DNA of 64,000 bases, taken from the NCBI RefSeq assembly GCF_002270355.1, contig NZ_NJFZ01000004.1, positions 62,001-126,000 on the forward strand. The letters are read 5' to 3'. The DNA is from Flectobacillus sp. BAB-3569 (GTDB taxonomy: Bacteria > Bacteroidota > Bacteroidia > Cytophagales > Spirosomataceae). The position numbers were made by a program, and so were the translations under genes. This document shows positions 18,517 to 27,530 of the stretch, one piece after another. Below the pieces are notes generated by a model. That model ran no database searches. It saw only the letters and a list, made by a program, of their open reading frames with translations, and had not been told where the DNA came from. How positions within the stretch are numbered: the stretch's first letter is position 1; the number at the start of each line of letters is the position of its first letter.

Positions 18517-19761
18517 ATGACTCCAACTTCGGAAACTCATATTTCGACGCAAGTGCCACAACTAGAATTTTTCTGGAAAACTGCTATTTCAGAAGGGCTA
18601 CCTGTTGCCCTTTGGAGATTACCTAAATCCACTGAAAAACAATTACTTATAGATTTATCTGGACGTACTCGCCAAACTAAAATCGACTTAGAGGAGCTCC
18701 CTTCGGGCTTTGCTATGAGTCCTTTTATTGGCGAATCTTTGTTTCTAAAAGGAGATTTGTACTATCATTTTGACCAAGATAATCAATTGATAGAAAACAA
18801 CATTCATCCTAGTTCGGAACAAGCCCAAGAGTTTTTCAGAAAAGTTCAGCTCACCTACGACGAACAACATGAGGACACTCACATTTCATCAGCTAATTTT
18901 ACCGTAAACTATACCAAAAACTTCGAATCGCCTACTGAGTCATCTCTTTACAACGAGATTACCTATGCCGAAATGGTGTCTGATGCCATCGATGCTATTC
19001 AGCGTGGTGACATGCAAAAGGTAGTGCTTTCGAGAACTAAGCAAATTACTTTGCCAGAAAATTTTGAGGTAGTTGAGGCATTCAATAAGCTTTGTGTGGC
19101 ATATCCAAATGCCTTTGTGTCGTTGGTATATTTGCCACAAGAAAAAGCTTTATGGCTTGGTGCCACGCCCGAAACGCTTATTAGCATGGACAAAGAAGGG
19201 ATTTTCAGAACTATGTCTCTAGCGGGTACCCAATCGGCGATTGGTCCTAATGGCGAAAAATATCATCCTGCTGAAATTCGCTGGGCATCTAAAGAAATCG
19301 AAGAACAAGCTTTTGTAAGTAGGTATATCATTGAATGCTTTAAAAAGATTCGTCTTCGTGAATATTATGAAGTAGGGCCTAAAACCGTTCAGGCAGGAAA
19401 TTTGATGCACCTTCGCACTGATTATAGTGTCAATACCCATGAGGTGAATTTCCCGCAATTGGGCACTGTTATGATAGACCTTTTGCATCCAACTTCAGCC
19501 GTATGTGGTATGCCCAAAGAGCCAGCCTTACGCTATATTGCTGAAAATGAATTGCACTCTAGAGAATATTACAGTGGTTTTTTAGGCCCTGTAAATATTC
19601 ACGACGAAAGCCATTTGTTTGTCAATCTTCGTACGATGAAAATTCAAGGAAATCAAGCTACACTTTTTGCAGGTGGTGGTATTACCGAAGATTCTAATCC
19701 TGTCAAAGAATGGTATGAGACGGAAATGAAAAGCCAAACACTTCTGAGAGTTATTTTATAG
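18517..19761 (+). CDS. menF: isochorismate synthase
   Basis: 414 residues of the chorismate-binding (MenF/EntC/TrpE) fold. Seen: MQKVVLSRTKQI (the conserved Lys region), LWLGATPETLI, TMSLAGTQ, HPTSAVCGMPKEPA, the metal-site Glu region ENELHSREYYSGFLGP, and the C-terminal AGGGITEDSNPVKEWYETEMK. The enzyme isomerises chorismate to isochorismate, the entry to menaquinone. The neighbouring thioesterase is from the same pathway. In such genes the alternative is siderophore synthesis (EntC), but nothing else of that pathway is here. Confidence 0.9.
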   Translation: MTPTSETHISTQVPQLEFFWKTAISEGLPVALWRLPKSTEKQLLIDLSGRTRQTKIDLEELPSGFAMSPFIGESLFLKGDLYYHFDQDNQLIENNIHPSSEQAQEFFRKVQLTYDEQHEDTHISSANFTVNYTKNFESPTESSLYNEITYAEMVSDAIDAIQRGDMQKVVLSRTKQITLPENFEVVEAFNKLCVAYPNAFVSLVYLPQEKALWLGATPETLISMDKEGIFRTMSLAGTQSAIGPNGEKYHPAEIRWASKEIEEQAFVSRYIIECFKKIRLREYYEVGPKTVQAGNLMHLRTDYSVNTHEVNFPQLGTVMIDLLHPTSAVCGMPKEPALRYIAENELHSREYYSGFLGPVNIHDESHLFVNLRTMKIQGNQATLFAGGGITEDSNPVKEWYETEMKSQTLLRVIL

Positions 19762-19785
19762 GATGTTTTTTCATGTTAGATAAAT

Positions 19786-19824
19786 GAAAAGGGGATAGTA
19801 GCATAAGCTTACTATCCCCTTTTC
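19786..19824. terminator. terminator between convergent menF and CorC-family gene
   Basis: A perfect 15-bp stem (19786-19800 and 19810-19824) around GGGGATAGTA/TACTATCCCC, with a 9-nt loop and A/T tracts on both flanks. Confidence 0.88.
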
Positions 19825-19911
19825 GTTTATTTTTCAGGATTAAATGTAGCATTAACCAACGTTTGTTACTTTTTGAGGGCAACCTATTCTTGGTAAAGAC
19901 ATTACTCAACT

Positions 19912-21219
19912 TCAGTGTTTCATCGAAAAGCTTTCAGTCTTTTTCTCAATCTCACCTATGATAGTCAACTTCACGGTATCGATACGAGCGTCCATCATGG
20001 AGATAATTTGAAAGTTGAAAGGATGTGCAATAATCGTTTCGTTTACCTCTGGAATATCTTCATTAATACTAATAATCATACCTCCTAAGGTATCATAATC
20101 GCCTTCTGGGAGATTCCACTCATATTTTTCGTTGAGATAGTCAATTTCCAAACGAGCTGATAACAAATAGACTTTATCTTCCAATCGTTTCTCTATCAAA
20201 TCTTCGTTATCATCATATTCGTCCTCGATATCTCCAAAAATCTGCTCCATTACGTCTTCCATACTCACTAAACCCGAAGTACTTCCAAATTCGTCTACGA
20301 TTAAAGCTAATGATTTACGTTCTTTAGAAAAACGGAGCATTAAATCTTTGGCAGGCATTGCCTCTGGCACAATCAAAATTGGCTTCAAAATACTCTGAAT
20401 GTCTTTAGGTTTCTTAAACAAAGCTACCGAGTGACAATAACCAATGACATCTTCTAAGGTATCTTTATAAACCAATACCTTTGAGTGACCACTTTCTACA
20501 AATGTTTTCTTTAGTTCTTCTATGCCATCTTCGAAGTCTATCGCTACAATTTCGGTACGTGGAATCATACAATCTCTCACCTTTACCTGCTTAAATTCTA
20601 AAGCATTATTAAAGATTTTGGTATCCACTTCTGCTTCCTCTTCAGTCGAAATTTTACGATTAAGATTTTGCATATAGTGGTTCAAATCTGTCAAACCAAA
20701 AGCAGGTTTTTCCTCCGAATATTCTAAACGAAGTACATTTTTGATAAACCAACTTGAAAGTCCTACGATTGCCCAAACCAATGGATACATAAGTGTATAA
20801 ATAATCCAAATTGGGATAGATAAAACCTCTAAAAAGCCATCAGGATTAAGTAAAAACACACTTTTGGGGGTAAACTCAGAAGTACCCAAAATAATAACAG
20901 TTCCCAAGATTGAAGCGATAAGTCCAGGTACAAGCCCCGTACCAAAAACAGGGAAATAGTGTTCAATCTGATGATGCAGATATCCCTCCATAAATATACC
21001 ATAAGCTACCAACGACAAGGTATTGCCAATAAGTAGCGTGCCGATAAACTTAGAAGGATTTTTGATAAATCTTGAAATAATTTGTCCAGTGATTACACCT
21101 TGTTTGGCTTGTAGTTCAAAATATAACTTGTTAGCCGAAACAAATGCCATTTCAACACCTGAAAAGAATGCTGAAAAAACCATTGATAATATAACACCTA
21201 TTGCTTGTTGGGAGTCCAT
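19912..21219 (-). CDS. CNNM/CBS/CorC-domain membrane protein (hemolysin C family)
   Basis: 435 residues. Three to four hydrophobic helices form the DUF21/CNNM transmembrane domain (about 1-185), opening with IGVILSMVFSAFFSGVEMAF. Two CBS domains follow (about 210-330; MIPRTEIVAIDFEDGIEEL and ALIVDEFGSTSGLVSMEDVMEQIFGDIEDE), then a C-terminal CorC_HlyC domain with EYEWNLPEGDYDTLGGMI. Known: the family includes Mg2+ exporters of the CorB/CNNM type and GldE, a gliding-associated paralogue in Bacteroidota. I cannot tell which from sequence. Despite the family name, haemolysis is not implied. Confidence 0.88.
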   Translation of the reverse strand: MDSQQAIGVILSMVFSAFFSGVEMAFVSANKLYFELQAKQGVITGQIISRFIKNPSKFIGTLLIGNTLSLVAYGIFMEGYLHHQIEHYFPVFGTGLVPGLIASILGTVIILGTSEFTPKSVFLLNPDGFLEVLSIPIWIIYTLMYPLVWAIVGLSSWFIKNVLRLEYSEEKPAFGLTDLNHYMQNLNRKISTEEEAEVDTKIFNNALEFKQVKVRDCMIPRTEIVAIDFEDGIEELKKTFVESGHSKVLVYKDTLEDVIGYCHSVALFKKPKDIQSILKPILIVPEAMPAKDLMLRFSKERKSLALIVDEFGSTSGLVSMEDVMEQIFGDIEDEYDDNEDLIEKRLEDKVYLLSARLEIDYLNEKYEWNLPEGDYDTLGGMIISINEDIPEVNETIIAHPFNFQIISMMDARIDTVKLTIIGEIEKKTESFSMKH

Positions 21220-21395
21220 CTGGGGTTGGTTTCAATTTTGAATTAGAAGACATAGATGTCGAATGCTTGATTGGTTAAATACATCTATATCTGTGAGTTA
21301 GACAAACGTATGTGATTTGATTAGGAACACAATACGAAGGTATGGTTTAGAAAAACTCACATTCTCTAAACATCAAATTGCATATTTTTGGTCAA

Positions 21396-21431
21396 ATTTC
21401 AAAAAGAAAGAGCGATTTATCAAACCGCTCT
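21396..21431 (-). terminator. probable terminator of the ccm operon
   Basis: A 6-bp stem AGAGCG / CGCTCT (21409-21414 and 21426-21431), with a T-rich stretch after it on the minus strand, 74 bp beyond the last gene of the operon. Confidence 0.55.
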
Positions 21432-21504
21432 CCCTAAAAATTTGACATCTGTGGGCTTTTTTACAAAATCTTAATGTTTAAATACTACGCCCGACAGCTT
21501 CATT

Positions 21505-21792
21505 TTACTTTTTCTTACCTTTTGATAAAGCCTGACGTTGCAGCTTTTTAGGGTCTACAGCAGGTTCTTTTTTATCACTTTTGCTTGATTGTTCTTCCTT
21601 TTTCAAACGAATTTGTTTTGAATACTGAAAGTAAAACAAGCAACCCACACACATCATCAACCAGCTATAGTGGTAAAAAATCTTTGTCCAAAAGGTATTT
21701 ACCTCTGGCGGTGTTCCTGCGCGAAGGTCAAGAACCCAAATGATTAAAAAACCTAAAGCTGCTGACAGCAATAATATTTCTTTTCTGCTCAT
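21505..21792 (-). CDS. small two-helix membrane protein at the end of the ccm operon
   Basis: 95 residues. Two hydrophobic helices (about 6-23, LLLSAALGFLIIWVLDL, and 42-58, YSWLMMCVGCLFYF) are followed by a highly charged Lys-rich tail ending QALSKGKKK. It starts 14 bp after the ccmF stop, so co-transcription is very likely. I do not recognise a family. By position it may assist haem handling or haem-lyase assembly; that is inference only. Confidence 0.7.
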   Translation of the reverse strand: MSRKEILLLSAALGFLIIWVLDLRAGTPPEVNTFWTKIFYHYSWLMMCVGCLFYFQYSKQIRLKKEEQSSKSDKKEPAVDPKKLQRQALSKGKKK

Positions 21793-21806
21793 GAGTTTGT
21801 GCTTAA

Positions 21807-24380
21807 TTAAAATCCTTTATCTCGCATCAATTTGAATTCACGATAACGGCGGATTGTTGCCATCACGAAGCCAATCGACAAGATAATTGTACCTATCCAC
21901 AAGATATTTACCAAAGGCTTTTCGATGGCTTTCAAAATAATAAAATCTCTTTGGGTTGTATTAATATCAAAGGTAAATTTACCTGTTTGAGGGTCTACAC
22001 TCACAAATCTTGCTCGTACACCTGCCTCTGCATTTTCCACTGGAGGCATAGCTACCATACCATCACGAATCACAAAAACGGGTTTTATTTCATGTGGAAT
22101 AGCTTCTTTTCCTGAAATCAAAATACGTGCTTGAACAGCAGCGTCTTGTGGACCAAGAGGTTTACCTTCAAATTCTGTAACACGTTTTACTTCATCCAAA
22201 ACAGCTACATAATCATTCAAGAAAAAGGTATCTTTTACTGCAACCGTAAATTTCTCCGTTTTACTCCACTCCTTCTCGTCCAAATTTGGCGCCAAAGCTA
22301 CATAAGTATACAAATCACCCAAGGCCGAATGTTTCAAGTCTGGCGAGAAAGCATTCCCCATTTTCTTATTGATTTGAGCACGAGGATATAAGGTTGTCAC
22401 TTTGCCATCTTTATCACGGAAATCAATTTCGTAATACTTGTTTTCTGGAAAAACAGGAAGAGTGTCACCCTTGGCATAATACTTTTTACCTTGTTGCTCA
22501 ATATCTTGAAGCGCCACTGCATGGAAATCATTCTCAATTAATTCTACCAGCTCAGGACGAACATATTCAGGTAACTCACGACCTTCTACTCTAACACCTT
22601 TGTAAGTGAGCGTATACTTGCCCATCTCTAAAGGCGTATTCAACCACAATACTACGTTTTCTTTGTTTTCTTTATCGTTGTTTTTGGTAAAAGCTTCATC
22701 TTTATTCGAAATAGCAAAACCCGATGTATTAATCGAAACTACTTTAGAATAACCCGACGAATACAAAATACCGAATAGCATCATCGCAAAACCAATATGC
22801 GTTACAGCACCACCCGATAGCTTGTAGTTGCCACGAGCGATATTAAACAAAATAGTACCATTAGTGACAAAAGCATAGATACACGCAAAAAGTAAAGCGA
22901 TATAAGTTGGGTTACTGAAAAAATCTCCTAACTCTAATTTGGTCGTTGCTAATATTCCCAAAGAAGTCAAAATCAAAGACACCAAAGCAGGTGTTAAGAA
23001 GTGTTGAGCTATGTTTTCTTTCTTGATTTTTCTCCACCAAAAATATTGTCCAGTACCTGTCAAAATAGCCACCGCTGCGGCAAACCACAACTGGAATTTT
23101 GAGTAATAAGTAGGCGCATCAGCGGGAGGTGCTAGTTTGGACACAAAGCCCAAGGCTTCCACAATTTTGTTATATACAGGCAAAGACGTTGCCGCAATAA
23201 TTTGGAAAGACGACAAACACAAAGCTGTTGCGCCAATAAAAATCCAAAATTCACGGCTATATACTGAAGCTTCTTGTTCTTCTGTTGGAATGTTTTTCCA
23301 ACGATAAATCAACAAACCTACTGCACCCACTAAGAAGAACAAAAGATATAACAATAACTGTCCTGAAAGACCCAAATCGGTAAATGAGTGAACAGATGCC
23401 TCACCCAATACACCACTGCGGTTCAAGAATGTAGAGTATAAAACCAAAATAAAAGTGGTAATTACCAAAATGAATGAGATACGCAATGCCGACTCATTGG
23501 TTTTGTAAATAATCATGCAGTGGATTGCCGCAATCAATACCAACCAAGGGACAAAAGAAGCGTTTTCGACAGGATCCCAGTTCCAATAGCCTCCAAAGTT
23601 GAGCGTTTCATAAGCCCAATAAGCACCCATAATAATACCTATACCAAGTACTGCCGCCGAAAATAACGACCAAGGCAACGCTGGACGAATCCATTCTTTG
23701 TACTCTCCACGCCACAAACCAGCAATCGCATAAGCGAATGGAATCAAGGTTGTAGCAAAGCCTAAGAATAAGGTTGGCGGGTGAATCACCATCCAATAGT
23801 TTTGGAGCAATGGGTTCAAGCCACGGCCATCCTCTGGAACGAAGTTGGCGTTCATTTTCCAAACTGGTAAATCAGGCATAGCTTCACGCATCAACAAGAA
23901 TGGAGATGAACCAATTTTGAAATCAATAATTGGTAATACAATCCCTAAAATCATCGAGCACAAAAAGGCTTGAACAGCAGCAAAAACTACCATCAGAGGC
24001 GCTTCCCATTTGCGATTAGTCTTGATAAGAATTAAGCCCAAAAGCGCATGCCAGAAAATCCATAGCAAGAAACTTCCTTCTTGACCTTCCCAAAAGCATG
24101 AAACAATATAGTATACAGGAAGAGCAATCGACGAGTGAGACCAAGCGTATTGATACTCAAAATAATGGTTATAAATGATTGTGTAAAGCGCAACAATAAC
24201 ACCTATAATCGAAAGTCCATGCAGATAAAACGAATAGCGAGAAAACTTCTTCCAAGATTCTTGCTCTTCGAGATTTTTAATTTGTAGTGATTTGAAATAG
24301 CCAAATGCAGATATTACCGACGTCACAAACGAGATAATAATACACAAATGACCCACATTTCCGATAGTTGTATGTAACAT
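21807..24380 (-). CDS. ccmF: cytochrome c haem lyase subunit CcmF
   Basis: 857 residues with at least 12 membrane helices. The haem-handling WWD-type motif appears as NFGGYWNWDPVENASFVPW around residues 258-276, and YIVSCFWEGQEGSFLLWIFW and VIHPPTLFLGF are conserved CcmF blocks. A large periplasmic region (about 560-810) precedes the last helix and makes the protein longer than the roughly 650 residues of Proteobacteria. Role: ligates haem from CcmE to apocytochrome c at the outer face of the inner membrane. It is encoded with ccmE, ccmC and ccmB on the same strand. Confidence 0.93.
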   Translation of the reverse strand: MLHTTIGNVGHLCIIISFVTSVISAFGYFKSLQIKNLEEQESWKKFSRYSFYLHGLSIIGVIVALYTIIYNHYFEYQYAWSHSSIALPVYYIVSCFWEGQEGSFLLWIFWHALLGLILIKTNRKWEAPLMVVFAAVQAFLCSMILGIVLPIIDFKIGSSPFLLMREAMPDLPVWKMNANFVPEDGRGLNPLLQNYWMVIHPPTLFLGFATTLIPFAYAIAGLWRGEYKEWIRPALPWSLFSAAVLGIGIIMGAYWAYETLNFGGYWNWDPVENASFVPWLVLIAAIHCMIIYKTNESALRISFILVITTFILVLYSTFLNRSGVLGEASVHSFTDLGLSGQLLLYLLFFLVGAVGLLIYRWKNIPTEEQEASVYSREFWIFIGATALCLSSFQIIAATSLPVYNKIVEALGFVSKLAPPADAPTYYSKFQLWFAAAVAILTGTGQYFWWRKIKKENIAQHFLTPALVSLILTSLGILATTKLELGDFFSNPTYIALLFACIYAFVTNGTILFNIARGNYKLSGGAVTHIGFAMMLFGILYSSGYSKVVSINTSGFAISNKDEAFTKNNDKENKENVVLWLNTPLEMGKYTLTYKGVRVEGRELPEYVRPELVELIENDFHAVALQDIEQQGKKYYAKGDTLPVFPENKYYEIDFRDKDGKVTTLYPRAQINKKMGNAFSPDLKHSALGDLYTYVALAPNLDEKEWSKTEKFTVAVKDTFFLNDYVAVLDEVKRVTEFEGKPLGPQDAAVQARILISGKEAIPHEIKPVFVIRDGMVAMPPVENAEAGVRARFVSVDPQTGKFTFDINTTQRDFIILKAIEKPLVNILWIGTIILSIGFVMATIRRYREFKLMRDKGF

Positions 24381-24544
24381 CTTGATAAAATGGGTTTGGG
24401 GAGATAGACCCTAATTTTTGAATACCATTGAGGCATTTTTAAGACAAATACGACTCCTGCGCTCAGTAAAAGAGTTTGGAAGTCGTATCTGTTGAAGTAA
24501 GCAGCAAGTTTTGATAAACTATTTGGCAACAGCCAACTGCCGAA

Positions 24545-24985
24545 TTATGATTTAGAAGCAGGTTTTTCTACTTCTTTGAAATCCACATTTCCATCTTGGT
24601 ATTTAGAAGGACATTTCAATAAGATTTTTTCACATTTAAAAACCTGACCCTCCATGTTACCAATAATCACGACTTGTTCAGAACGATCCATATCTTGAGG
24701 TTTTGGAGCATCATATACAACTTTCTGTTCACGTCCTTTGTTATCAACCAATGTAAATTCAAAGTGATTAGCATCAAGTGCAGGATTGTAACTCATTCCT
24801 GTAACATTACCTCCAGCATCTTTTTTGAGTTTACCCACTACGTGTACTTTCTCTGCACTACCGTCTTTAGCCATATTTTCGGCTACACCAAAGTCAACAT
24901 AAGTACTAGCGTCGGTACCCGTTGACACCAAAATCACCACTGCAATGGCAATGATAATTAGTCCGAAGATGTGTGTTTTTTTCAT
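24545..24985 (-). CDS. ccmE: haem chaperone CcmE, CxxxY type
   Basis: 146 residues: an N-terminal membrane anchor (HIFGLIIIAIAVVILVS) and a periplasmic OB-fold domain. The region that in E. coli carries the haem-binding HxxxY reads ILLKCPSKYQ here, placing Cys125 where His is expected and Tyr129 in the normal position. Known: CxxxY forms of CcmE occur in archaea, some sulphate reducers and other lineages, where Cys binds haem covalently. CcmE receives haem from CcmC and passes it to CcmF. It lies 31 bp after the CcmD-like gene. Confidence 0.9.
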   Translation of the reverse strand: MKKTHIFGLIIIAIAVVILVSTGTDASTYVDFGVAENMAKDGSAEKVHVVGKLKKDAGGNVTGMSYNPALDANHFEFTLVDNKGREQKVVYDAPKPQDMDRSEQVVIIGNMEGQVFKCEKILLKCPSKYQDGNVDFKEVEKPASKS

Positions 24986-25016
24986 GATTATTGATGCGTC
25001 TTTTTTGAGATTTCGC

Positions 25017-25241
25017 TTATTTCGAATTGAGAGTTTTTTCGATTTTTGAAATTTTCTTATCCAATGTTACCAGATAAATTACTACGCCCAAAAAGATGGT
25101 AACCACCACCGCAACAACCACATAAATGCGACCATCAGCGTATAACTTATCAGCCATTTCTGGCTCACCAGCAGCGTTATCTTGAGCAAAAGAAGCTAGC
25201 GAAACTAGCATTAATGTTAAAAATGATAATAACTTTTTCAT
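25017..25241 (-). CDS. ccmD: CcmD-like small membrane protein
   Basis: 74 residues. An apparent signal or first helix (MKKLLSFLTLMLVSLASFAQ) is followed by a second helix (IYVVVAVVVTIFLGVVIYLVTL) and a short charged tail, DKKISKIEKTLNSK. It lies between ccmC and ccmE, as CcmD does elsewhere. CcmD stabilises the CcmC-haem-CcmE complex. Homology cannot be shown from so short a sequence, so the name rests on position, size and topology; the exported N-terminus is unusual for classic CcmD. Confidence 0.65.
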   Translation of the reverse strand: MKKLLSFLTLMLVSLASFAQDNAAGEPEMADKLYADGRIYVVVAVVVTIFLGVVIYLVTLDKKISKIEKTLNSK

Positions 25242-25401
25242 TTTATCTATCGAGCCTTTAGCTGTTAACTTGAGGCTTTTTATTGAGTAAAAGACTTTTA
25301 TTAATGAGAAATAAGTAAACTCTTATTTAGTGCGGAATGGTAAGTAACAAATGATGAGTCCAGCAAAACTCCTTATGCTCAACTCTCCATCCAAAACTTA
25401 T

Positions 25402-26064
25402 CTAGGCTTCGTTCGCTTGTCGTTCGATTTTACGAATACGTAAACGAAGATTGGTAATCCAATAACCCAAACTAATCCATCCAATTACAGCAGGATAAAA
25501 GACAATGCGCATAGCACCTTGTGTATCCATTGGTTTAAAACCTGGGTTACCACCATTGCCTGGGTGCAACGAATCGGTCATACGTGGCAAAATGATTAAC
25601 AAAGGGATCAATAAGGCAATCGCAAAAATGTTATAAATCGCTGAAATACGTGCTTTTTGCTGCTCATCTTCAAACGAGCCTCTCAAGATAGCATAAGCGA
25701 AGTAGATTAGTAAACCGATAGCTGCACCGTTGAGTTTTACGTCATTCGTCCACCAAGTACCCCATGTATAACGTGCCCAGATACTTCCTGTTGCACAACC
25801 TACAATGCCAAACAAAATTCCAGTATAGGCATAAGACTCCGCTTTGTCGTCGATAGAAGTCAAAGGGTTTCTTAAATATTTGATGGAGTTGATAACCGAA
25901 ATCGTCAACATGACAAACATCGAAAACCACATTGGCACGTGGAAATACAAATTACGAGCCGTTTCGTGCAATACAGGCTGACGAGGTATATGTCCCAAAA
26001 AGCCCCAAACCATTACATAAGACAGCATCAATACTGCCAAATACTTATACCAATTCTGTTTCAT
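25402..26064 (-). CDS. ccmC: haem exporter/CcmE loader CcmC
   Basis: 220 residues with six membrane helices. NLYFHVPMWFSMF contains the first conserved His. The tryptophan-rich WWD motif reads TWGTWWTNDVKLNGAA (about residues 99-114), a variant of the usual WGxxWxWDxRLT with Asn at the last Trp position. A second conserved His occurs in SLHPGNGGNPGF. CcmC binds haem at the outer membrane face and attaches it to CcmE. It is the second gene of the operon after ccmB. Confidence 0.92.
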   Translation of the reverse strand: MKQNWYKYLAVLMLSYVMVWGFLGHIPRQPVLHETARNLYFHVPMWFSMFVMLTISVINSIKYLRNPLTSIDDKAESYAYTGILFGIVGCATGSIWARYTWGTWWTNDVKLNGAAIGLLIYFAYAILRGSFEDEQQKARISAIYNIFAIALLIPLLIILPRMTDSLHPGNGGNPGFKPMDTQGAMRIVFYPAVIGWISLGYWITNLRLRIRKIERQANEA

Positions 26065-26148
26065 TTTATCACTTATTAACTCTATGTTGAATCATTGAGT
26101 TTTTTAATTTTTTTACAATTGCTATAAATTACTCATTCACTCAGTTCT

Positions 26149-26814
26149 CTAACTTCTCCACAAAAACGGAAAAAGAATTACTGAAAGCACTAATACAATG
26201 GCATCAATAGCCAACAGAATCATTACTTCGTCTAAGCTTTCACCTCTATCTAGTCCATCGAGTGCATTTTTTGATATTTTAATCAACATCAACAACATTG
26301 GAATAATCACAGGAAAACTCAATACAGCCATCAACGTTGCACTGTTTTCGGCTTTTGAAGCAATACCTGCAATCATTGTCAGCGTACTTGCAAAACCAAT
26401 TGCCCCCAGTATAAGCGCCACCAAATACAACCCTACATCACCTACTGGATTACCCATCACCAAACCATACACCCCAAATCCTACCAATGACAATACCAAC
26501 ATCAGGATAGAGTTGTAGATAATTTTCGAAACAATAATTCCGACTGGATTAGCTAAGGTATAATAATAAAGAAGACGTCCGTAACGCTCCTGAGTGAAGC
26601 TTTTGGCAATAGCATTAACGGCTGTGAAGAGAATTATAATCCAAAAAAGCGTGTTCCAAGTAATTTTATCGATATGGTTCGTCTTCAATCGAAAGGACAA
26701 ATAACACACATATACTGTACTTACAATGTATAAAAGCATTCCATTGATGGCATATTTTTGCCTCAACTCTAATCGTATCTCTTTATCAATTAATGCTTTT
26801 ATTTCGTTTACCAT
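26149..26814 (-). CDS. ccmB: haem exporter permease CcmB
   Basis: About 221 residues from the ATG at 26814 (MVNEIKALIDKEIRLELRQK); the longer frame to 26862 adds a non-family leader. Six hydrophobic segments and the family block FTQERYGRLLYYYTLANPVGIIVSKIIY-like region near residue 75 support CcmB. It normally forms an ABC complex with the ATPase CcmA, which helps release holo-CcmE. No ccmA is present in the window. It is the first gene of the operon. Confidence 0.88.
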   Translation of the reverse strand: MVNEIKALIDKEIRLELRQKYAINGMLLYIVSTVYVCYLSFRLKTNHIDKITWNTLFWIIILFTAVNAIAKSFTQERYGRLLYYYTLANPVGIIVSKIIYNSILMLVLSLVGFGVYGLVMGNPVGDVGLYLVALILGAIGFASTLTMIAGIASKAENSATLMAVLSFPVIIPMLLMLIKISKNALDGLDRGESLDEVMILLAIDAIVLVLSVILFPFLWRS

Positions 26815-26890
26815 ATCGAATAACCCTCTGAGGCTACATTGGGTATAAAGTTGATGAATCAAATTTGGTAGCCTTTTTCAAAATTTTCCG

Positions 26891-26924
26891 CAAAGTTACG
26901 ACACAAACAAACTGCAAACTCAAA
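26891..26924 (-). promoter_or_regulatory. candidate promoter of the ccm operon
   Basis: On the minus strand, an exact TAACTTTG (-7; plus 26891-26898) with TTTG elements 16 and 22 bp upstream. It is about 77 bp before the ccmB start. The gap 26815-27197 holds this promoter and the feoA control region. Confidence 0.5.
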
Positions 26925-27089
26925 AAGGAAGTAATATTTTGAGACATTCGCCCAACAACTTTGTAGGGAGATTTTTAGAGGACAAATAGAATGCAAAAAC
27001 TAATGTTTCAAAATGATTAAAATCATAATCAAAAAGAAAATTTGAGGTTTAGTTCGCAAATATTTCTTTAAACAAGGAACTCTTTGTTT

Positions 27090-27129
27090 ATTTGCACTTG
27101 TTTTGAATAAGTCTAAATAAAGTGCAAAT
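27090..27129. promoter_or_regulatory. inverted repeat upstream of feoA, possible operator
   Basis: A perfect 10-bp inverted repeat, ATTTGCACTT (27090-27099) and AAGTGCAAAT (27120-27129), separated by 20 bp and lying 69 bp before feoA. It could be an iron-responsive operator, but it does not match a Fur or DtxR box that I recognise. Confidence 0.35.
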
Positions 27130-27197
27130 TCGTAATTTGTTAAGTCTTTAGAAATTTGTACTTTATATTACAACTACTATTAATCGAAAGCGTAATC

Positions 27198-27416
27198 ATG
27201 AGAACAGTTGCGGATTTGAAAATCGGGGAAAAGGGCGTGATTGTGAGCTTTAGCGACGAACTTCTATCACTCAAATTGTTAGAAATGGGCTGCTTGCCCG
27301 GTACTCAAGTAACAATGACACATATTGCCCCCTTTGGTGACCCTATCGCCGTAAAGGTTTCTGGCTATGTTTTGTCAATGCGAAAAGATGAAGCCTCAAC
27401 CATTGTTGTTGCTTAA
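27198..27416 (+). CDS. feoA: ferrous iron transport protein FeoA
   Basis: 72 residues from the ATG at 27198 (MRTVADLKIGEKGVIVSF); the frame extends upstream to 27156 without family resemblance. It is an SH3-like small protein with the FeoA blocks KLLEMGCLPGTQVTM and GDPIAVKVSGYVLSMRK. It assists FeoB in Fe2+ uptake at the cytoplasmic face. feoB starts 114 bp downstream. The two genes are separate, unlike the fused FeoAB seen in many Bacteroides. Confidence 0.9.
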   Translation: MRTVADLKIGEKGVIVSFSDELLSLKLLEMGCLPGTQVTMTHIAPFGDPIAVKVSGYVLSMRKDEASTIVVA

Positions 27417-27530
27417 ATAATACCACTTTGGTTAGTTTCTATTCGTAAAAACGTGAAGTACTAATCAATAACAAAGTGAATAGATAGGAACAAACTTTAC
27501 GTATTTACGTTATTAGTTTGAAGCCAAAAA

